64,000 nt of DNA. Source: Sulfuritalea sp. (GTDB lineage Bacteria; Pseudomonadota; Gammaproteobacteria; Burkholderiales; Rhodocyclaceae). The notes under the pieces were generated by a model that was given only the letters and a program-made list of their open reading frames with translations, was not told the DNA's origin and made no database searches. A program made the translations under genes and the position numbers. Below, one piece after another: positions 17,780 to 27,633 of the stretch. The DNA is taken from the NCBI GenBank assembly GCA_016716965.1, contig JADJUP010000019.1, positions 1 to 64,000 of the forward strand. Reading direction: 5' to 3'. Position 1 is the stretch's first letter, and every line of letters starts with the position of its first letter.

Positions 17780-19257
17780 ATCCGGCGCGCCTTGCCGCTC
17801 CAGTAGGCGTCGCGGATGCGGCGCTTCTGCACCTTGCCGTTGTCGTCGCGCGGCAGGGCGGCGACAATGTCGATGCGGCGCGGCACCTTGTAGCCGGCGA
17901 TGCGCAGGCCAAGCTCGCGGCGGATGGCCTCGGCGTCGAGCGTGGCGCCGGTTTCTGCCACCACCTGCGCCGCCAGCGCCTCGCCGAACTCCTCGTCGGG
18001 GATGCCGACCACGGCGCAGTCGGCGATGCCCGGCAGGGTGATCAACACATGCTCGATCTCGGCCGGATAGATGTTCACGCCGCCCGATATCACCATGTCG
18101 GAAGCTCGGTCGCAGACGTAAAGGAAGCCCTCGTCGTCGAGGTAGCCCATGTCGCCGACGCTGGCCAGCCCTTCGCGCTCGATGGCGCGCCGGGCCGCCT
18201 CGTTGCCGTGATAGGTGAAGTCGGAATAGGCCGGTTGGTGCGCGTAGATGGTGCCGATCTCGCCGCTCGGCAATTCTCGGCCGGCGTCGTCGAGGATGCG
18301 GATTCTGGCCTGGCCGACGGCGCGGCCGGCGCTGCCCGGCTTGCGCGCCGCGTCCTGCGGCTTCATCACCGTGATGTAGCCGGTTTCGCTCGATGCGTAG
18401 GCCTCGTGGATCACCGGGCCGAGCCAGTCGATCATGGCCTTTTTGACCTCGGGCGCGCAGGGCGATCCGGTCGAGGCGACGAAGCTGAGCGAGGACAGGT
18501 CGTAGTGCGAACGAATCTGCGGCGGCAGGCGCAGCAGGCGCACGTACATCACCGGCACCAGGTACACGGTGTCGATGCGGTGGCGCTCGATCAGCGCCAG
18601 CGTCGCTTCGGCGTCGAACTTTTCTTCCAGCACGAACAGTTCGCCCTGCAGCAGCGATTGCTGGGCGAAGGAGCTCGGTGCGCTGTGGTAGAGCGGTGCC
18701 GACAGCAGGCTGCGCACGCCCGGATAGATGCCCAGCGCCTCCTTCGTCACCTGCGCCGAGAGCGCCTGCTGCTCGGGCGACAGTGGCAGGCGGCGCACGC
18801 CCTTGGGCCGGCCGGTGGTGCCCGAGGTGTAGGCCATGTGGCCGCGCGGCGTGCGCGGCGGGCCGGCGTAGGGTACCTGCGCGGCGAGCCAGGCGTCGAA
18901 GTCGTTGGCCTCGCCGGAGTCGGCGCCGACGATGATGAGCTTTACATGGGATGGAACCGCGGCGGCAATTTCGGCCAGCAGGTCGGGCTGGACGAACAGC
19001 ACCTTGGCGCCGCAGTCGGCGAGGATGTAGCCGGCCTCGTCGCGCTTGAAATGCCAGTTGATCTGGCAGTAATAGGCGCCGGCGAGGCGGCAGCCCTGGA
19101 TGAGGTCGACGAAGGCCGGGACGTTGCGCAGCATCACGGCGACTACGTCGCCGTCCTCGATGCCGAGGCGGGCGAGGCCGCCGGCCAGGCGCGCGGCGCG
19201 GGCGTCGGTCTCGGCCCCGCTGCGCTGCAGCGTGCCGCAGGCGAGCGCCGCGGTCAT
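17776..19257 (-). CDS. AMP-forming acyl-CoA synthetase
   Basis: A 493-residue member of the ANL superfamily that activates a carboxylic acid to its CoA thioester through an acyl-adenylate. Motifs: P-loop YTSGTTGRPKGV, the aromatic/Glu motif YASSETGYIT, the hinge GDMGYLDDEGFLYVCDRASD and C-terminal Lys in RDDNGKVQKR. I start it at the ATG at 19257, which overlaps the stop of the preceding dehydrogenase by four bases. The frame stays open far upstream, but that stretch is antisense-free shadow of the dehydrogenase gene. Closest to FadD/MenE-like medium-chain or cyclic acid ligases. Third gene of the operon. Confidence 0.9.
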   Translation of the reverse strand: MTAALACGTLQRSGAETDARAARLAGGLARLGIEDGDVVAVMLRNVPAFVDLIQGCRLAGAYYCQINWHFKRDEAGYILADCGAKVLFVQPDLLAEIAAAVPSHVKLIIVGADSGEANDFDAWLAAQVPYAGPPRTPRGHMAYTSGTTGRPKGVRRLPLSPEQQALSAQVTKEALGIYPGVRSLLSAPLYHSAPSSFAQQSLLQGELFVLEEKFDAEATLALIERHRIDTVYLVPVMYVRLLRLPPQIRSHYDLSSLSFVASTGSPCAPEVKKAMIDWLGPVIHEAYASSETGYITVMKPQDAARKPGSAGRAVGQARIRILDDAGRELPSGEIGTIYAHQPAYSDFTYHGNEAARRAIEREGLASVGDMGYLDDEGFLYVCDRASDMVISGGVNIYPAEIEHVLITLPGIADCAVVGIPDEEFGEALAAQVVAETGATLDAEAIRRELGLRIAGYKVPRRIDIVAALPRDDNGKVQKRRIRDAYWSGKARRI

Positions 19258-20351
19258 GCCGCGCGCGCTTCCCGCGCGAGGTTTGCGGCGAAGCGCTGCA
19301 GGTGGAAATCGGTATCGCCGAAACTCATCTCGATGGCGGTCAGGCGCTTGAACCAGTGGCTGACGATCAGTTCGTCGGTCATGCCCATGCCGCCGTGCAA
19401 CTGCACGGCGTTCTGCGCGATGAAGCGGCAGGCCTGGCCGATGGTGACCTTGGCCGCCGACAGCGTGCGCCGGCGCGCAGTCGGGTCGGCGGCGGTGCAG
19501 TGCATGGCGGCGAGGTAGCTCATGGAGCGCGCCTGTTCCAGGTGCAGCAGCATGTCGGCCATGCGATGCTGCAGCGCCTGGAAGCGGCCGATGGGCTGGC
19601 CGAACTGCTGGCGCGTCTTGAGGTATTCCGTGGTGGCGGCGACCGTGGCTTCCATGATGCCGACGGCTTCGGCGCAGAGCGCGGCGAGGCCGATGTCGAG
19701 CGCCGCATCGATCGCATCGGCAGCGCCAACGGCGTCCAGGCGCATGGCCGGTGCATTGTTCAGCGTCAGGTCCGCGGCGCGCTGGCCGTCGAGCGTCGGG
19801 TAATCGCGCAGTGCGACGCCATCGGCGCCGGGCGTCACGGCAAAGAGCCCGGTGCTGCCATCGGCGCAGCGCGCGGAAACCAGCAGCAGGTCGGCGCAGC
19901 CGCCGTGGGCGACCACCGCCTTGCGGCCGCTGAGGTTGCCGCCGATTTCGGTGACCGGCGCGTCGCGCGCATCGGCGTCGGCCAGCACCACGATGGTTTC
20001 GCCGGTGGCGATGTTCGGCAGCCACTCTTCCTGAAAGTCGGCGCTGGCGGCACGGCGAATCAGGGCCGGGGCGACCACCGCGGCGGCGAGGTAGGGTTCC
20101 AGCAGCAGGCCGGGGCCGAAGGCGCCCATCACCAGGCCGGTCTCCTGCGGCCCATAGCCGAGCCCGCCGTAGTCTTCGTCGATGTTGATGGCCAGCACGC
20201 CGAGGTCGGCCAGCGCCTGCCAGACCGCGCGGCTCCAACCGGGGTCGGCGTCAAGGATGGCGCGGCGTTTCTCGAACGTGTAGTCCCGCGCGACGAAGCG
20301 CTGCACGGTATCGGCGAGCGCACGCTGGTCTTCGTCGAAGTCGAAGTTCAT
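19254..20351 (-). CDS. Acyl-CoA dehydrogenase, small/beta subunit type (pimeloyl-CoA dehydrogenase PimD-like)
   Basis: A 365-residue FAD-dependent acyl-CoA dehydrogenase subunit. It has the N-terminal helical domain (FDEDQRALADTVQRFVARDY), a poorly conserved middle domain and the C-terminal helical domain (QFGQPIGRFQALQHRMADM, QLHGGMGMTDELIVSHWFKR). It lacks the usual YEGT/Glu segment near the end. It is preceded by a second dehydrogenase gene ten bases upstream; such pairs are known to form alpha2-beta2 heterotetramers for CoA thioesters of dicarboxylic acids (PimCD) or steroid side chains (FadE/ChsE types). It overlaps the CoA ligase by four bases. A paralogous pair occurs at 35.2-37.5 kb in the same order. 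Confidence 0.88.
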   Translation of the reverse strand: MNFDFDEDQRALADTVQRFVARDYTFEKRRAILDADPGWSRAVWQALADLGVLAINIDEDYGGLGYGPQETGLVMGAFGPGLLLEPYLAAAVVAPALIRRAASADFQEEWLPNIATGETIVVLADADARDAPVTEIGGNLSGRKAVVAHGGCADLLLVSARCADGSTGLFAVTPGADGVALRDYPTLDGQRAADLTLNNAPAMRLDAVGAADAIDAALDIGLAALCAEAVGIMEATVAATTEYLKTRQQFGQPIGRFQALQHRMADMLLHLEQARSMSYLAAMHCTAADPTARRRTLSAAKVTIGQACRFIAQNAVQLHGGMGMTDELIVSHWFKRLTAIEMSFGDTDFHLQRFAANLAREARAA

Positions 20352-20361
20352 GATTCGAGCC

Positions 20362-21516
<1,155 letters not shown>

Positions 21517-21601
21517 GCGTGCTTCCTAGGTGGGCGTGGCGCCGAGCAGGAGGAGGGCGGGTTTCATGGTCATGTCGGCAAGGTCTTGGCGGCCTGCATA
21601 G

Positions 21602-21616
21602 CAGAATTATGTTCTG
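21602..21616. promoter_or_regulatory. Candidate operator palindrome upstream of first paired dehydrogenase operon
   Basis: CAGAATTATGTTCTG, an inverted repeat CAGAA-N5-TTCTG, in the divergent region between the dehydrogenase (start 21516) and the MFS gene (start 21799). Its reverse complement CAGAACATAATTCTG matches 13 of 15 bases of the site at 37601 upstream of the second paired dehydrogenase operon. A local IclR regulator is a possible binder, but this is untested. Confidence 0.45.
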
Positions 21617-21798
21617 TTATTTTAGGCGAGGTTTGGATTTTTGCCGTGCCCGGCCGAAAAGTCAATGTGCGCTGCAAAAGGACCAGAACACGCCGTGACA
21701 GCACTTGGCGGGCGGCTGGTCACGGCTTGACGCTGATTCGAGTGCTGTGCCACTATCCGGAACACGAATACTGAAAGCGGAACCTCCGATTTTCCACC

Positions 21799-23232
21799 AT
21801 GAGCGCCGAAACCGATGCCCGGCAGCGTGAAGTCGCGGCCATGTTCGATCGCCACGGGCCGGGCTATCGCTGGTGGGCGGTGCTGACCGTGATGCTCGGC
21901 ACCGTCTCGGCGATCATGGAAGCCACGGTGGTGAACGTGGCACTGCCGGAAATCATTCGCGTCTTCCACCTCGGCCACGACCAGGTGCAGTTGTTGTCCA
22001 CCGGTTTCCTTGCCGCCACCACGGCCTCGATGTTGCTGGCGACCTGGGCCATGCAGCGCTTCGGCGTGCGCCGCACCTTCACCGGCGCACTGGCGCTGCT
22101 GGTGACTTTCTCGGTGCTGGCGGCGCTGGCCGACCGGTTCGAGGTGCTGGCGCTGTGCCGCATTGGCCAGGGCAGCATCGCCGGCCTGATCCAGCCCCTG
22201 TCGATGCTGGTCATCATCGACGTATTCCCGCCGCAGGAGCGCGGCCGCGCGATGGGCGCCTATGGCTTGGGCATCGTGCTGTCGCCGGCGGTCGGACCGG
22301 TGGCTGGCGGCCTGTTGGTGGACCATTTCGGCTGGCGTTCCGTTTTCCTCGTCACGGTGCCGCTGTGCCTCGCGGCGATCGCGCTGGCGCCGCGCTACGT
22401 GATCGCGGCGCGGCCGCTGGCGGGGGCGCACAAACGGCCCTTCGACGCGGTCGGGCTGGTGCTGGTGATCGGCGCGCTGTGCGCCTTGCTCGGTGGCCTG
22501 GCGGCGCTGATCCGCCAGCCGCTGGCGGGCGCGGCGGCGGTCGGACTCGGCATGGCGCTGGCCACGGGCTTCGTGCTGTGGGAACGCAGTACGCTGCATC
22601 CGCTGCTGGATTTCCGCATCTTCCGCGAAGCCGGCTTCGGCGCCGCCATCCTGGTTGCGCTGGCCTATGGCACAGGCATTTACGGCTCGACCTACCTGGC
22701 ACCGGTGTTCGCCCAGATCGGCCTGGGATTTTCCGGTTACGAGGCGGGCCTGATGCTGCTGCCGGGCGGCGCGGTGCTGGCCATCGTATTGCTGCAGGCG
22801 GGCAAGCTGGCGGATCGCTTTCCCTCCAACCGGGTGGCGATGGCCGGGTTGGCCTGCTTCGCGTTGTCGGCGATCCTGATGGGGCTGTCATCGACCGCCA
22901 CCGGCTTCTGGCTGCTCGCGTTGTGGGTGGTGATCGGTCGCATCGGGCTGGGCCTGATAATTCCGGGCCTCAATGCCGGCGCCCTGCGCTTGCTGCCCTA
23001 TGGCACCGAGGCGGCGGGCTCGGCCTCGATCAATTTTTTCCGCCAGTTGGGCGGGGCGCTCGGCGTCACGCTGCTGGCGCTGTTCCTCGAAGGACGCGAA
23101 CGCCAGTTGAATGCCGTGCATGGCCTGCAACCGATGCAGGAAGGATTCTTCCTGATCGCCTTCGTCTATTGCCTGGCCCTGATACCCGCGTGGCGAATGA
23201 CCGGCCGCAAACAGCGTGCCCAATCCGTCTAG
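21799..23232 (+). CDS. MFS drug/proton antiporter, DHA2 (EmrB/QacA) family
   Basis: A 477-residue polytopic membrane protein with 14 predicted hydrophobic segments. Family motifs: the TVVNVALPEI motif in segment 1 region, LLATWAMQRFGVRR (motif A-like, after segment 2) and LGIVLSPAVGPVAGGLLVDHFGWRSVF (motif C, antiporter signature). It would export a small hydrophobic compound or organic anion in exchange for protons. Divergent from the beta-oxidation operon over a 282-base region that holds the candidate operator, so the two units may be co-regulated. A membrane-fusion partner (EmrA type) is not present nearby. Confidence 0.88.
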   Translation: MSAETDARQREVAAMFDRHGPGYRWWAVLTVMLGTVSAIMEATVVNVALPEIIRVFHLGHDQVQLLSTGFLAATTASMLLATWAMQRFGVRRTFTGALALLVTFSVLAALADRFEVLALCRIGQGSIAGLIQPLSMLVIIDVFPPQERGRAMGAYGLGIVLSPAVGPVAGGLLVDHFGWRSVFLVTVPLCLAAIALAPRYVIAARPLAGAHKRPFDAVGLVLVIGALCALLGGLAALIRQPLAGAAAVGLGMALATGFVLWERSTLHPLLDFRIFREAGFGAAILVALAYGTGIYGSTYLAPVFAQIGLGFSGYEAGLMLLPGGAVLAIVLLQAGKLADRFPSNRVAMAGLACFALSAILMGLSSTATGFWLLALWVVIGRIGLGLIIPGLNAGALRLLPYGTEAAGSASINFFRQLGGALGVTLLALFLEGRERQLNAVHGLQPMQEGFFLIAFVYCLALIPAWRMTGRKQRAQSV

Positions 23233-23271
23233 GCACTAAGCAGCCAAGTCATGACGAATCCTGCGAAAAGT

Positions 23272-23333
23272 TTCGAGCGAAGCGAGCCAATCAGTAGCCT
23301 CCCCGTGAGGGGAGGACGGGAGGGGCGGGTCTT
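23272..23333 (+). repeat. GC hairpin element, copy 2
   Basis: TTCGAGCGAAGCGAGCCAAT then CAGTAG, a perfect hairpin CCTCCCC-GTGA-GGGGAGG (23298-23315) and the tail ACGGGAGGGGCGGGTCTTT. It lies 40 bases after the MFS gene and, ending in CTTT, could also act as its terminator. Same plan as the element at 16852; the GAGCGAAGCGAGCCA part reappears inverted at 61383. Confidence 0.7.
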
Positions 23334-23345
23334 TAATTCGCCTTT

Positions 23346-23404
23346 CCGGCCAAGCATCAAGATAATTCATCGAATCCTTCCCTTTTTGATTCCGGCTTGG
23401 CCGG
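23346..23404. promoter_or_regulatory. Perfect 10-bp inverted repeat upstream of the nitronate monooxygenase gene
   Basis: CCGGCCAAGC (23346-23355) and GCTTGGCCGG (23395-23404) are exact reverse complements separated by 39 bases, ending 13 bases before the start codon. It could be a looped regulator site or a leader hairpin that would sequester the ribosome-binding site AGGAG at 23408-23412. Speculative. Confidence 0.35.
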
Positions 23405-23417
23405 CCTAGGAGACTTC

Positions 23418-24392
23418 ATGCCCCTGCCAAAGGTATTGCAGGACAACCTCGCGCTGCCGGTGATCGGCGCGCCGATGTTCATCGTGTCGCAACCGGAACT
23501 GGTGCTGGCGCAATGCATGGCCGGCATCGTCGGTTCCTTTCCGGCATTGAATGCGCGGCCGAAGGAATTGCTCGACGAATGGCTGACCACGATCACGACA
23601 CAAATCGATGCCGCGCGCCGCGCCGATCCAGGCCGCAAGGTCGCGCCCTTCGCGGTGAACCAGATCGTGCACCATTCCAACGATCGCCTCGACCATGACG
23701 TGGCGCTTTGCGTGAAGCACAAGGTGCCGATGATCATCACCAGCCTGCGCGCGCCGGGCGACGTGGTGAAGGAGGTGCATGGCTACGGCGGCATCGTGTT
23801 CCACGACGTGATCAACGTGCGCCACGCGCAAAAGGCGCTGGAAGCCGGCGTCGATGGCCTGATCCTGGTCGCGGCCGGCGCCGGGGGCCATGCCGGCACG
23901 CTGAGCCCCTTCGTCCTGGTGTCCGAAGTGCGGCGCTTCTGGGACGGCCCGATCGCGCTGTCCGGCGCCATGACCAGCGGCGCGCAGGTCCTTGCCGCGC
24001 AGGCCATGGGGGCCGACCTGGCCTACATGGGCACGCGCTTCATCCCGACGCCGGAGGCCAATGCGGTCGATGCCTACAAGCAGATGATCGTCGACAGCAC
24101 CGCCGCCGACGTGGTCTATACGCCTTACTTCACCGGCGTGCATGGCAATTACCTGCGGCCCAGCATCACGGCGCAGGGCCTGGACCCCGACAACCTGCCG
24201 CCGCGCGACAAGACCAGCATGAACTTCGGGTCGGACCGGACCAAGGCCTGGCGCGACATCTGGGGCGTCGGGCAGGGTGTCGGCTCGATCGATGAAATCA
24301 TCCCCGTGGCCGAGGTCGTGGCCCGGCTCGGACGCGAATACCGCGCGGCGCAGCAAGCGCTGAGCGCACAAACCTGGCAAGGAGCCCGTTGA
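23418..24392 (+). CDS. Nitronate monooxygenase / 2-nitropropane dioxygenase family flavoenzyme
   Basis: A 324-residue TIM-barrel FMN enzyme of the NMO family. N-terminal IGAPMFIVSQPELVLAQCMAG contacts FMN in relatives, and AAGAGGHAGTLSPF carries the family motif. GADLAYMGTRFIPTPEA is the phosphate-binding GTRF segment. ATG at 23418 with AGGAG seven bases ahead is preferred over an in-frame TTG at 23397. Relatives oxidise alkyl nitronates, but close members beside CoA genes are sometimes enoyl-reductase-like (FabK relatives), so the substrate is open. The IclR regulator starts two bases after its stop, so they are co-transcribed. Confidence 0.88.
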   Translation: MPLPKVLQDNLALPVIGAPMFIVSQPELVLAQCMAGIVGSFPALNARPKELLDEWLTTITTQIDAARRADPGRKVAPFAVNQIVHHSNDRLDHDVALCVKHKVPMIITSLRAPGDVVKEVHGYGGIVFHDVINVRHAQKALEAGVDGLILVAAGAGGHAGTLSPFVLVSEVRRFWDGPIALSGAMTSGAQVLAAQAMGADLAYMGTRFIPTPEANAVDAYKQMIVDSTAADVVYTPYFTGVHGNYLRPSITAQGLDPDNLPPRDKTSMNFGSDRTKAWRDIWGVGQGVGSIDEIIPVAEVVARLGREYRAAQQALSAQTWQGAR

Positions 24393-24393
24393 C

Positions 24394-25221
24394 ATGGTGA
24401 AACAGAAGAAAGCCGCCGAAGTTGCCCCGCCACCGGCGGAAAAACTGACGGCGAAGGAGGACCGGCATTTCGTCACGGCGCTGGCGCGCGGCCTGTCGGT
24501 GCTGTCCTGTTTCAGCTCCGGTGAAAAGATGCTCGGCAACCTCGACATCGCCAAGCGCTGCAAGTTGCCCAAGTCCACCGTCTCGCGCCTGACCTACACG
24601 CTGACCAAGCTCGGCTACCTGGTCTATGTCGAGGAAACCGGCAAGTATCGGCTCGGCACCTCGACCCTGGCGCTGGGCAGCGCCATGCTGGCGCGGCTCG
24701 ACGTGCGCGACCTGGCGCGGCCGCTGATGCAGGAACTGGCGGATTTTTCCAAGGCCATGGTGTCGCTGGGCAGCCGCGACCGCCTGTCGATGATCTACGT
24801 CGGCAACGCGCGCAGCTCGGCGGCGCTGACCCTGTCGCTCGACATCGGCTCGCGCATTCCGATCGCTACCACGGCGATGGGGCGCGCCTACCTGGCGATG
24901 GTGCCGGAGCGCGAACGCGAGGACATCATGGAGCGCGTGCGCGAGTTGGACGAAGTGGCCTGGCCGGCGATTCGCGGCGGCATCGAACGTTCGTTGCAGG
25001 AATACCGCGAGACGGGCGCGGTCAGTTCATTCGGCGAATGGCAGTCGGATGTCAATGCCATTGCCGTGCCCTTGCGTCCCGGAGGCGGCCTGCCGCCGAT
25101 GGCGATCAATTGCGGCGGCCCCGCCTTCACCTTGTCAAAGGAATTCCTGCTAGGCGAGGTTCGACCACGCCTGATCGTGCTGGTGAAGCAGCTTGAGACT
25201 TCGCTGGGCCTGCGCGGCTAG
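24394..25221 (+). CDS. IclR-family transcriptional regulator
   Basis: A 275-residue regulator. A winged helix-turn-helix at about 25-90 (TALARGLSVLSCFSSGEKML, DIAKRCKLPKSTVSRLTYTL) is followed by the IclR effector domain (VSLGSRDRLSMIYVGNARSS, TAMGRAYLA, NAIAVPL). IclR proteins usually control nearby catabolic operons and bind palindromes such as the ones found upstream of both paired-dehydrogenase operons; that pairing is my inference. The N-terminal extension of about 25 residues is Lys/Pro/Glu-rich. It closes the NMO-IclR operon and converges on the MORN gene. Confidence 0.92.
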   Translation: MVKQKKAAEVAPPPAEKLTAKEDRHFVTALARGLSVLSCFSSGEKMLGNLDIAKRCKLPKSTVSRLTYTLTKLGYLVYVEETGKYRLGTSTLALGSAMLARLDVRDLARPLMQELADFSKAMVSLGSRDRLSMIYVGNARSSAALTLSLDIGSRIPIATTAMGRAYLAMVPEREREDIMERVRELDEVAWPAIRGGIERSLQEYRETGAVSSFGEWQSDVNAIAVPLRPGGGLPPMAINCGGPAFTLSKEFLLGEVRPRLIVLVKQLETSLGLRG

Positions 25222-25228
25222 TCACGGG

Positions 25229-25243
25229 TCCGGCGGCGCCGGA
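25229..25243. terminator. Stem-loop between convergent genes, possible terminator
   Basis: TCCGGC-GGC-GCCGGA lies between the stop codons of the IclR gene and the convergent MORN gene. There is no T-run on either side, so an intrinsic terminator is only possible. Confidence 0.3.
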
Positions 25244-25252
25244 CGCGGGTAA

Positions 25253-26179
25253 TCATTCGTTCGTTGTTCCCGTGCGAATGACGGTGCCGTCGGCGCGTGT
25301 TTCGGTACCCTGGCCGCTACGCAGCCCTTCCTTGAATTCACCTTCGAACACGGTGCCGTTGCGGGCGGTCAGGGTACCGGTTCCATGGAACTTGTCATCC
25401 CTGAATTCGCCGACATATTTGCTGCCGCCGGAAGACAGGAAAGTTCCCTGTCCCTGCAGCCGGCCGTCAACGAAGTCGCCGCTGTACTCGTTGCCGTTGG
25501 CCCAGGTCAGTTTGCCCTTTCCGTTGCGCTTGTCGTCCTTGAATTCGCCGACGTAGCGGTCTCCGTTGGGCGCCGTCTGGGTGCCCTCGCCGTCGAGCTT
25601 GTCGTTCCTGAAGCCGCCGACGTATTTTCCGCCGCCAGCGAAACTCAGGCTGCCCTGGCCGTTGCGCGCGCCGTCGCGGAATTCGCCGACGTACACGTCC
25701 CCATTCTTCCAGGTGTAGGTTCCCTGTCCGTGGGGCAGGTCGTTGCGGAATTGCCCGGCGTAGCTGTCACCGTTTGCAGCGGTGAGGGTGCCCTTGCCGT
25801 CGCGCCTTCCGGCCTTGAACTCCCCGACGTACTTGTCTCCTCCGGCGGTGGTGAAGGCGCCCTGGCCCTCGATGCCGTCATTGCGGAACTCGCCGACATA
25901 CTTGTCCCCCCCGGCGGAAACCAGTGTGCCCTGGCCGTGCCGTGCGTTGTTCACGAACTCGCCAACATAGCGGTCGCCATTGGGCCAGGAGTAACTGCCG
26001 TAGCCATGGCGCCTGCCGTTCCAGAAGTCGCCGCTGTAGTGCTCGCCGGCAGGCGAAACGGTGGTTCCGGAACATCCGCTCCAGGCGGTTTCGGCTTGGG
26101 GCGAACAGGGCGGCAGGCGACCCTGGGCCATGGCGCAGGAGCCGGCCATCAACAACATTGCGATCAGAGGCACTTTCAT
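25253..26179 (-). CDS. Secreted MORN-repeat protein
   Basis: A 308-residue protein with a signal peptide (KVPLIAMLLMAGSCAMAQG) and then eleven consecutive MORN-like units of 23 residues (for example GDRYVGEFVNNARHGQGTLV). The start is set at the ATG at 26179 that begins the signal sequence rather than an upstream codon at 26215. MORN arrays form a curved beta sheet and bind lipids or proteins in other systems. A C-terminal short piece (ETRADGTVIRTGTTNE) follows. It is alone in its direction: convergent with the regulator, divergent from the OsmC gene. Location is likely periplasmic or outer-membrane, given the lack of further membrane segments. Partner unknown. Confidence 0.85.
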   Translation of the reverse strand: MKVPLIAMLLMAGSCAMAQGRLPPCSPQAETAWSGCSGTTVSPAGEHYSGDFWNGRRHGYGSYSWPNGDRYVGEFVNNARHGQGTLVSAGGDKYVGEFRNDGIEGQGAFTTAGGDKYVGEFKAGRRDGKGTLTAANGDSYAGQFRNDLPHGQGTYTWKNGDVYVGEFRDGARNGQGSLSFAGGGKYVGGFRNDKLDGEGTQTAPNGDRYVGEFKDDKRNGKGKLTWANGNEYSGDFVDGRLQGQGTFLSSGGSKYVGEFRDDKFHGTGTLTARNGTVFEGEFKEGLRSGQGTETRADGTVIRTGTTNE

Positions 26180-26323
26180 CGTCGCTACCCTTGTCTGTCC
26201 CGTGAGGCATCGCATACGCCGCGACCGTCGGTCGCCGCATCCTGCAGGCTTCGCTCATTTTACGCCGAGCGCCGATCGTATATCCTTTGCTCCCAGTCCC
26301 GTCCTTGCCTTGGAGATCGTCCC

Positions 26324-26803
26324 ATGTCCCACGAAAAGCGGCACATTTATGCCACGCGTACCGAATGGACCGGCAACCTGGGCGAGGGGACCGCGAACTA
26401 CCGGGCGTATTCACGCGACCATGCGATATCCGCTGGCGGCAAGCCCGGAATTCCGGGGTCGTCCGATCCTGCGTTTCGCGGCGATGCAGCGCGCTGGAAT
26501 CCGGAGGACATGCTGGTCGCGTCGCTATCATCCTGCCACATGTTGTGGTACCTGCACCTATGCTGCCAGGCGAAGATCGTGGTGCTGGCGTATTGCGACG
26601 ATGCAGTCGGCACCATGGCGGAGGACCAGGGGGGCGGCGGCCGCTTCACCCATGCGCTGCTGCGACCGGAAGCGACGCTGGCCGCGGGCAGCGATGCGGA
26701 ATTGGCCAGGAACCTGCACGAGGAAGCGCACCGCCTGTGCTTCATCGCCAATTCGGTGAATTTTCCGGTCGCAATAGAGCCCACCGTGTTGCTGGCCGAT
26801 TGA
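26324..26803 (+). CDS. OsmC-family peroxiredoxin-like protein
   Basis: A 159-residue OsmC/Ohr superfamily protein, which reduces organic hydroperoxides with a Cys pair. The peroxidatic Cys is in LVASLSSCHMLWYL and the second Cys is in EEAHRLCFIANSVNFPV, the normal spacing for the family. The N terminus has the family pattern EWTGNLGEGTANYRAYSRDH. ATG at 26324 with GGAG ahead is the best start. It is closer to the YhfA/OsmC-like group with two added Cys (HLCCQ, YCDD) than to Ohr. Stand-alone gene. Confidence 0.88.
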   Translation: MSHEKRHIYATRTEWTGNLGEGTANYRAYSRDHAISAGGKPGIPGSSDPAFRGDAARWNPEDMLVASLSSCHMLWYLHLCCQAKIVVLAYCDDAVGTMAEDQGGGGRFTHALLRPEATLAAGSDAELARNLHEEAHRLCFIANSVNFPVAIEPTVLLAD

Positions 26804-26957
26804 CGCCGGGCGGAAGCCTTGCTCCACTTTGACCGCCGGGGCTTGGCGTAGTAGGCTTGAACGCGAAGTTTGGCGATTGCCGCCGAGCCAGGGTTGAAAA
26901 AAATTGCGACGGATTCCCGCGGTGCCGCCAAGGCCGATCGCAACGGAGGAGAATCAA

Positions 26958-27605
26958 GTGCAGATCATCGAGTGGAGCAATGACTATGCCTTGGGCATAG
27001 CGGAGATCGACGACCAGCACCGCGCGCTGGTGGGGATGATCAATGCGCTGGATGCCAGCACCCACGCCGACTACAGCGCGGAAAGCATGCGCGAGATGCT
27101 CGATGAACTGAACGCCTACGTGCGCGACCATTTTGCGTTCGAGGAGCGGTTGATGGCTGGCGGCGGCTGTACGCAGGAACTGGTGACCCGCCATTGCGGC
27201 GAACACGCCTACTTCCGCAGCGTGCTGCGCGATCTGACCACGGATTTCGAAAATGGCCGCTCCGGCATTACCGTGACCCTGATCGAGTATCTGGTGCATT
27301 GGCTGCTGCACCACATCGTGGTCGTCGACCGTGCCATGGCGCAGCAGCTCAACGCCGCCGATCCACAGTTGGCGGCGCGTGTCGCTGCGGCGCTGACGCA
27401 GACCGTCGTCGACGACCTGACGGACTCGGAGCGCCACCTGCTCAATGAGTTGCGGCGCGCCAACGAGCAGCTCGAACGCCAGGTGCATGAGCGCACCAGG
27501 GTGCTGAGCGAACGCAACGGCAAACTGGAGGCCGAACTGGGCGCGGCCAGGGCGGAAATCGAGCGTCTGCGCCAGCAACTGGCAGGCCCCGGCGCGGCCG
27601 GGTAA
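26958..27605 (+). CDS. Bacteriohemerythrin with C-terminal coiled coil
   Basis: A 215-residue protein starting at GTG 26958 behind an excellent GGAGG. Residues 1-130 form a hemerythrin domain with the di-iron ligands in place: IDDQHRALVGMIN, RDHFAFEERLM (HxxxE), TRHCGEHAYF (HxxxH) and HWLLHHIVVVD (HxxxxD). It would bind oxygen or sense it. After the domain a charged coiled coil runs to the end (LLNELRRANEQLERQVHERT), of the type that links sensors to kinases or cyclases, but no such domain follows. It may oligomerise or be a detached sensor for another protein. Convergent with the hydrolase operon. Confidence 0.88.
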   Translation: MQIIEWSNDYALGIAEIDDQHRALVGMINALDASTHADYSAESMREMLDELNAYVRDHFAFEERLMAGGGCTQELVTRHCGEHAYFRSVLRDLTTDFENGRSGITVTLIEYLVHWLLHHIVVVDRAMAQQLNAADPQLAARVAAALTQTVVDDLTDSERHLLNELRRANEQLERQVHERTRVLSERNGKLEAELGAARAEIERLRQQLAGPGAAG

Positions 27606-27633
27606 GCCCGCCGCGTCGCGCGCCTGGCCCCAA

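Noticed and set aside
18880..18905. GTCGGCGCCGAC in the first CoA ligase as a repeat or operator
   Set aside because: A short GC palindrome within normal ligase codons; no left half of the repeat.
25270..26080. Possible tandem DNA repeat of 69 bases
   Set aside because: It is the coding pattern of eleven MORN units; no CRISPR or satellite needed.
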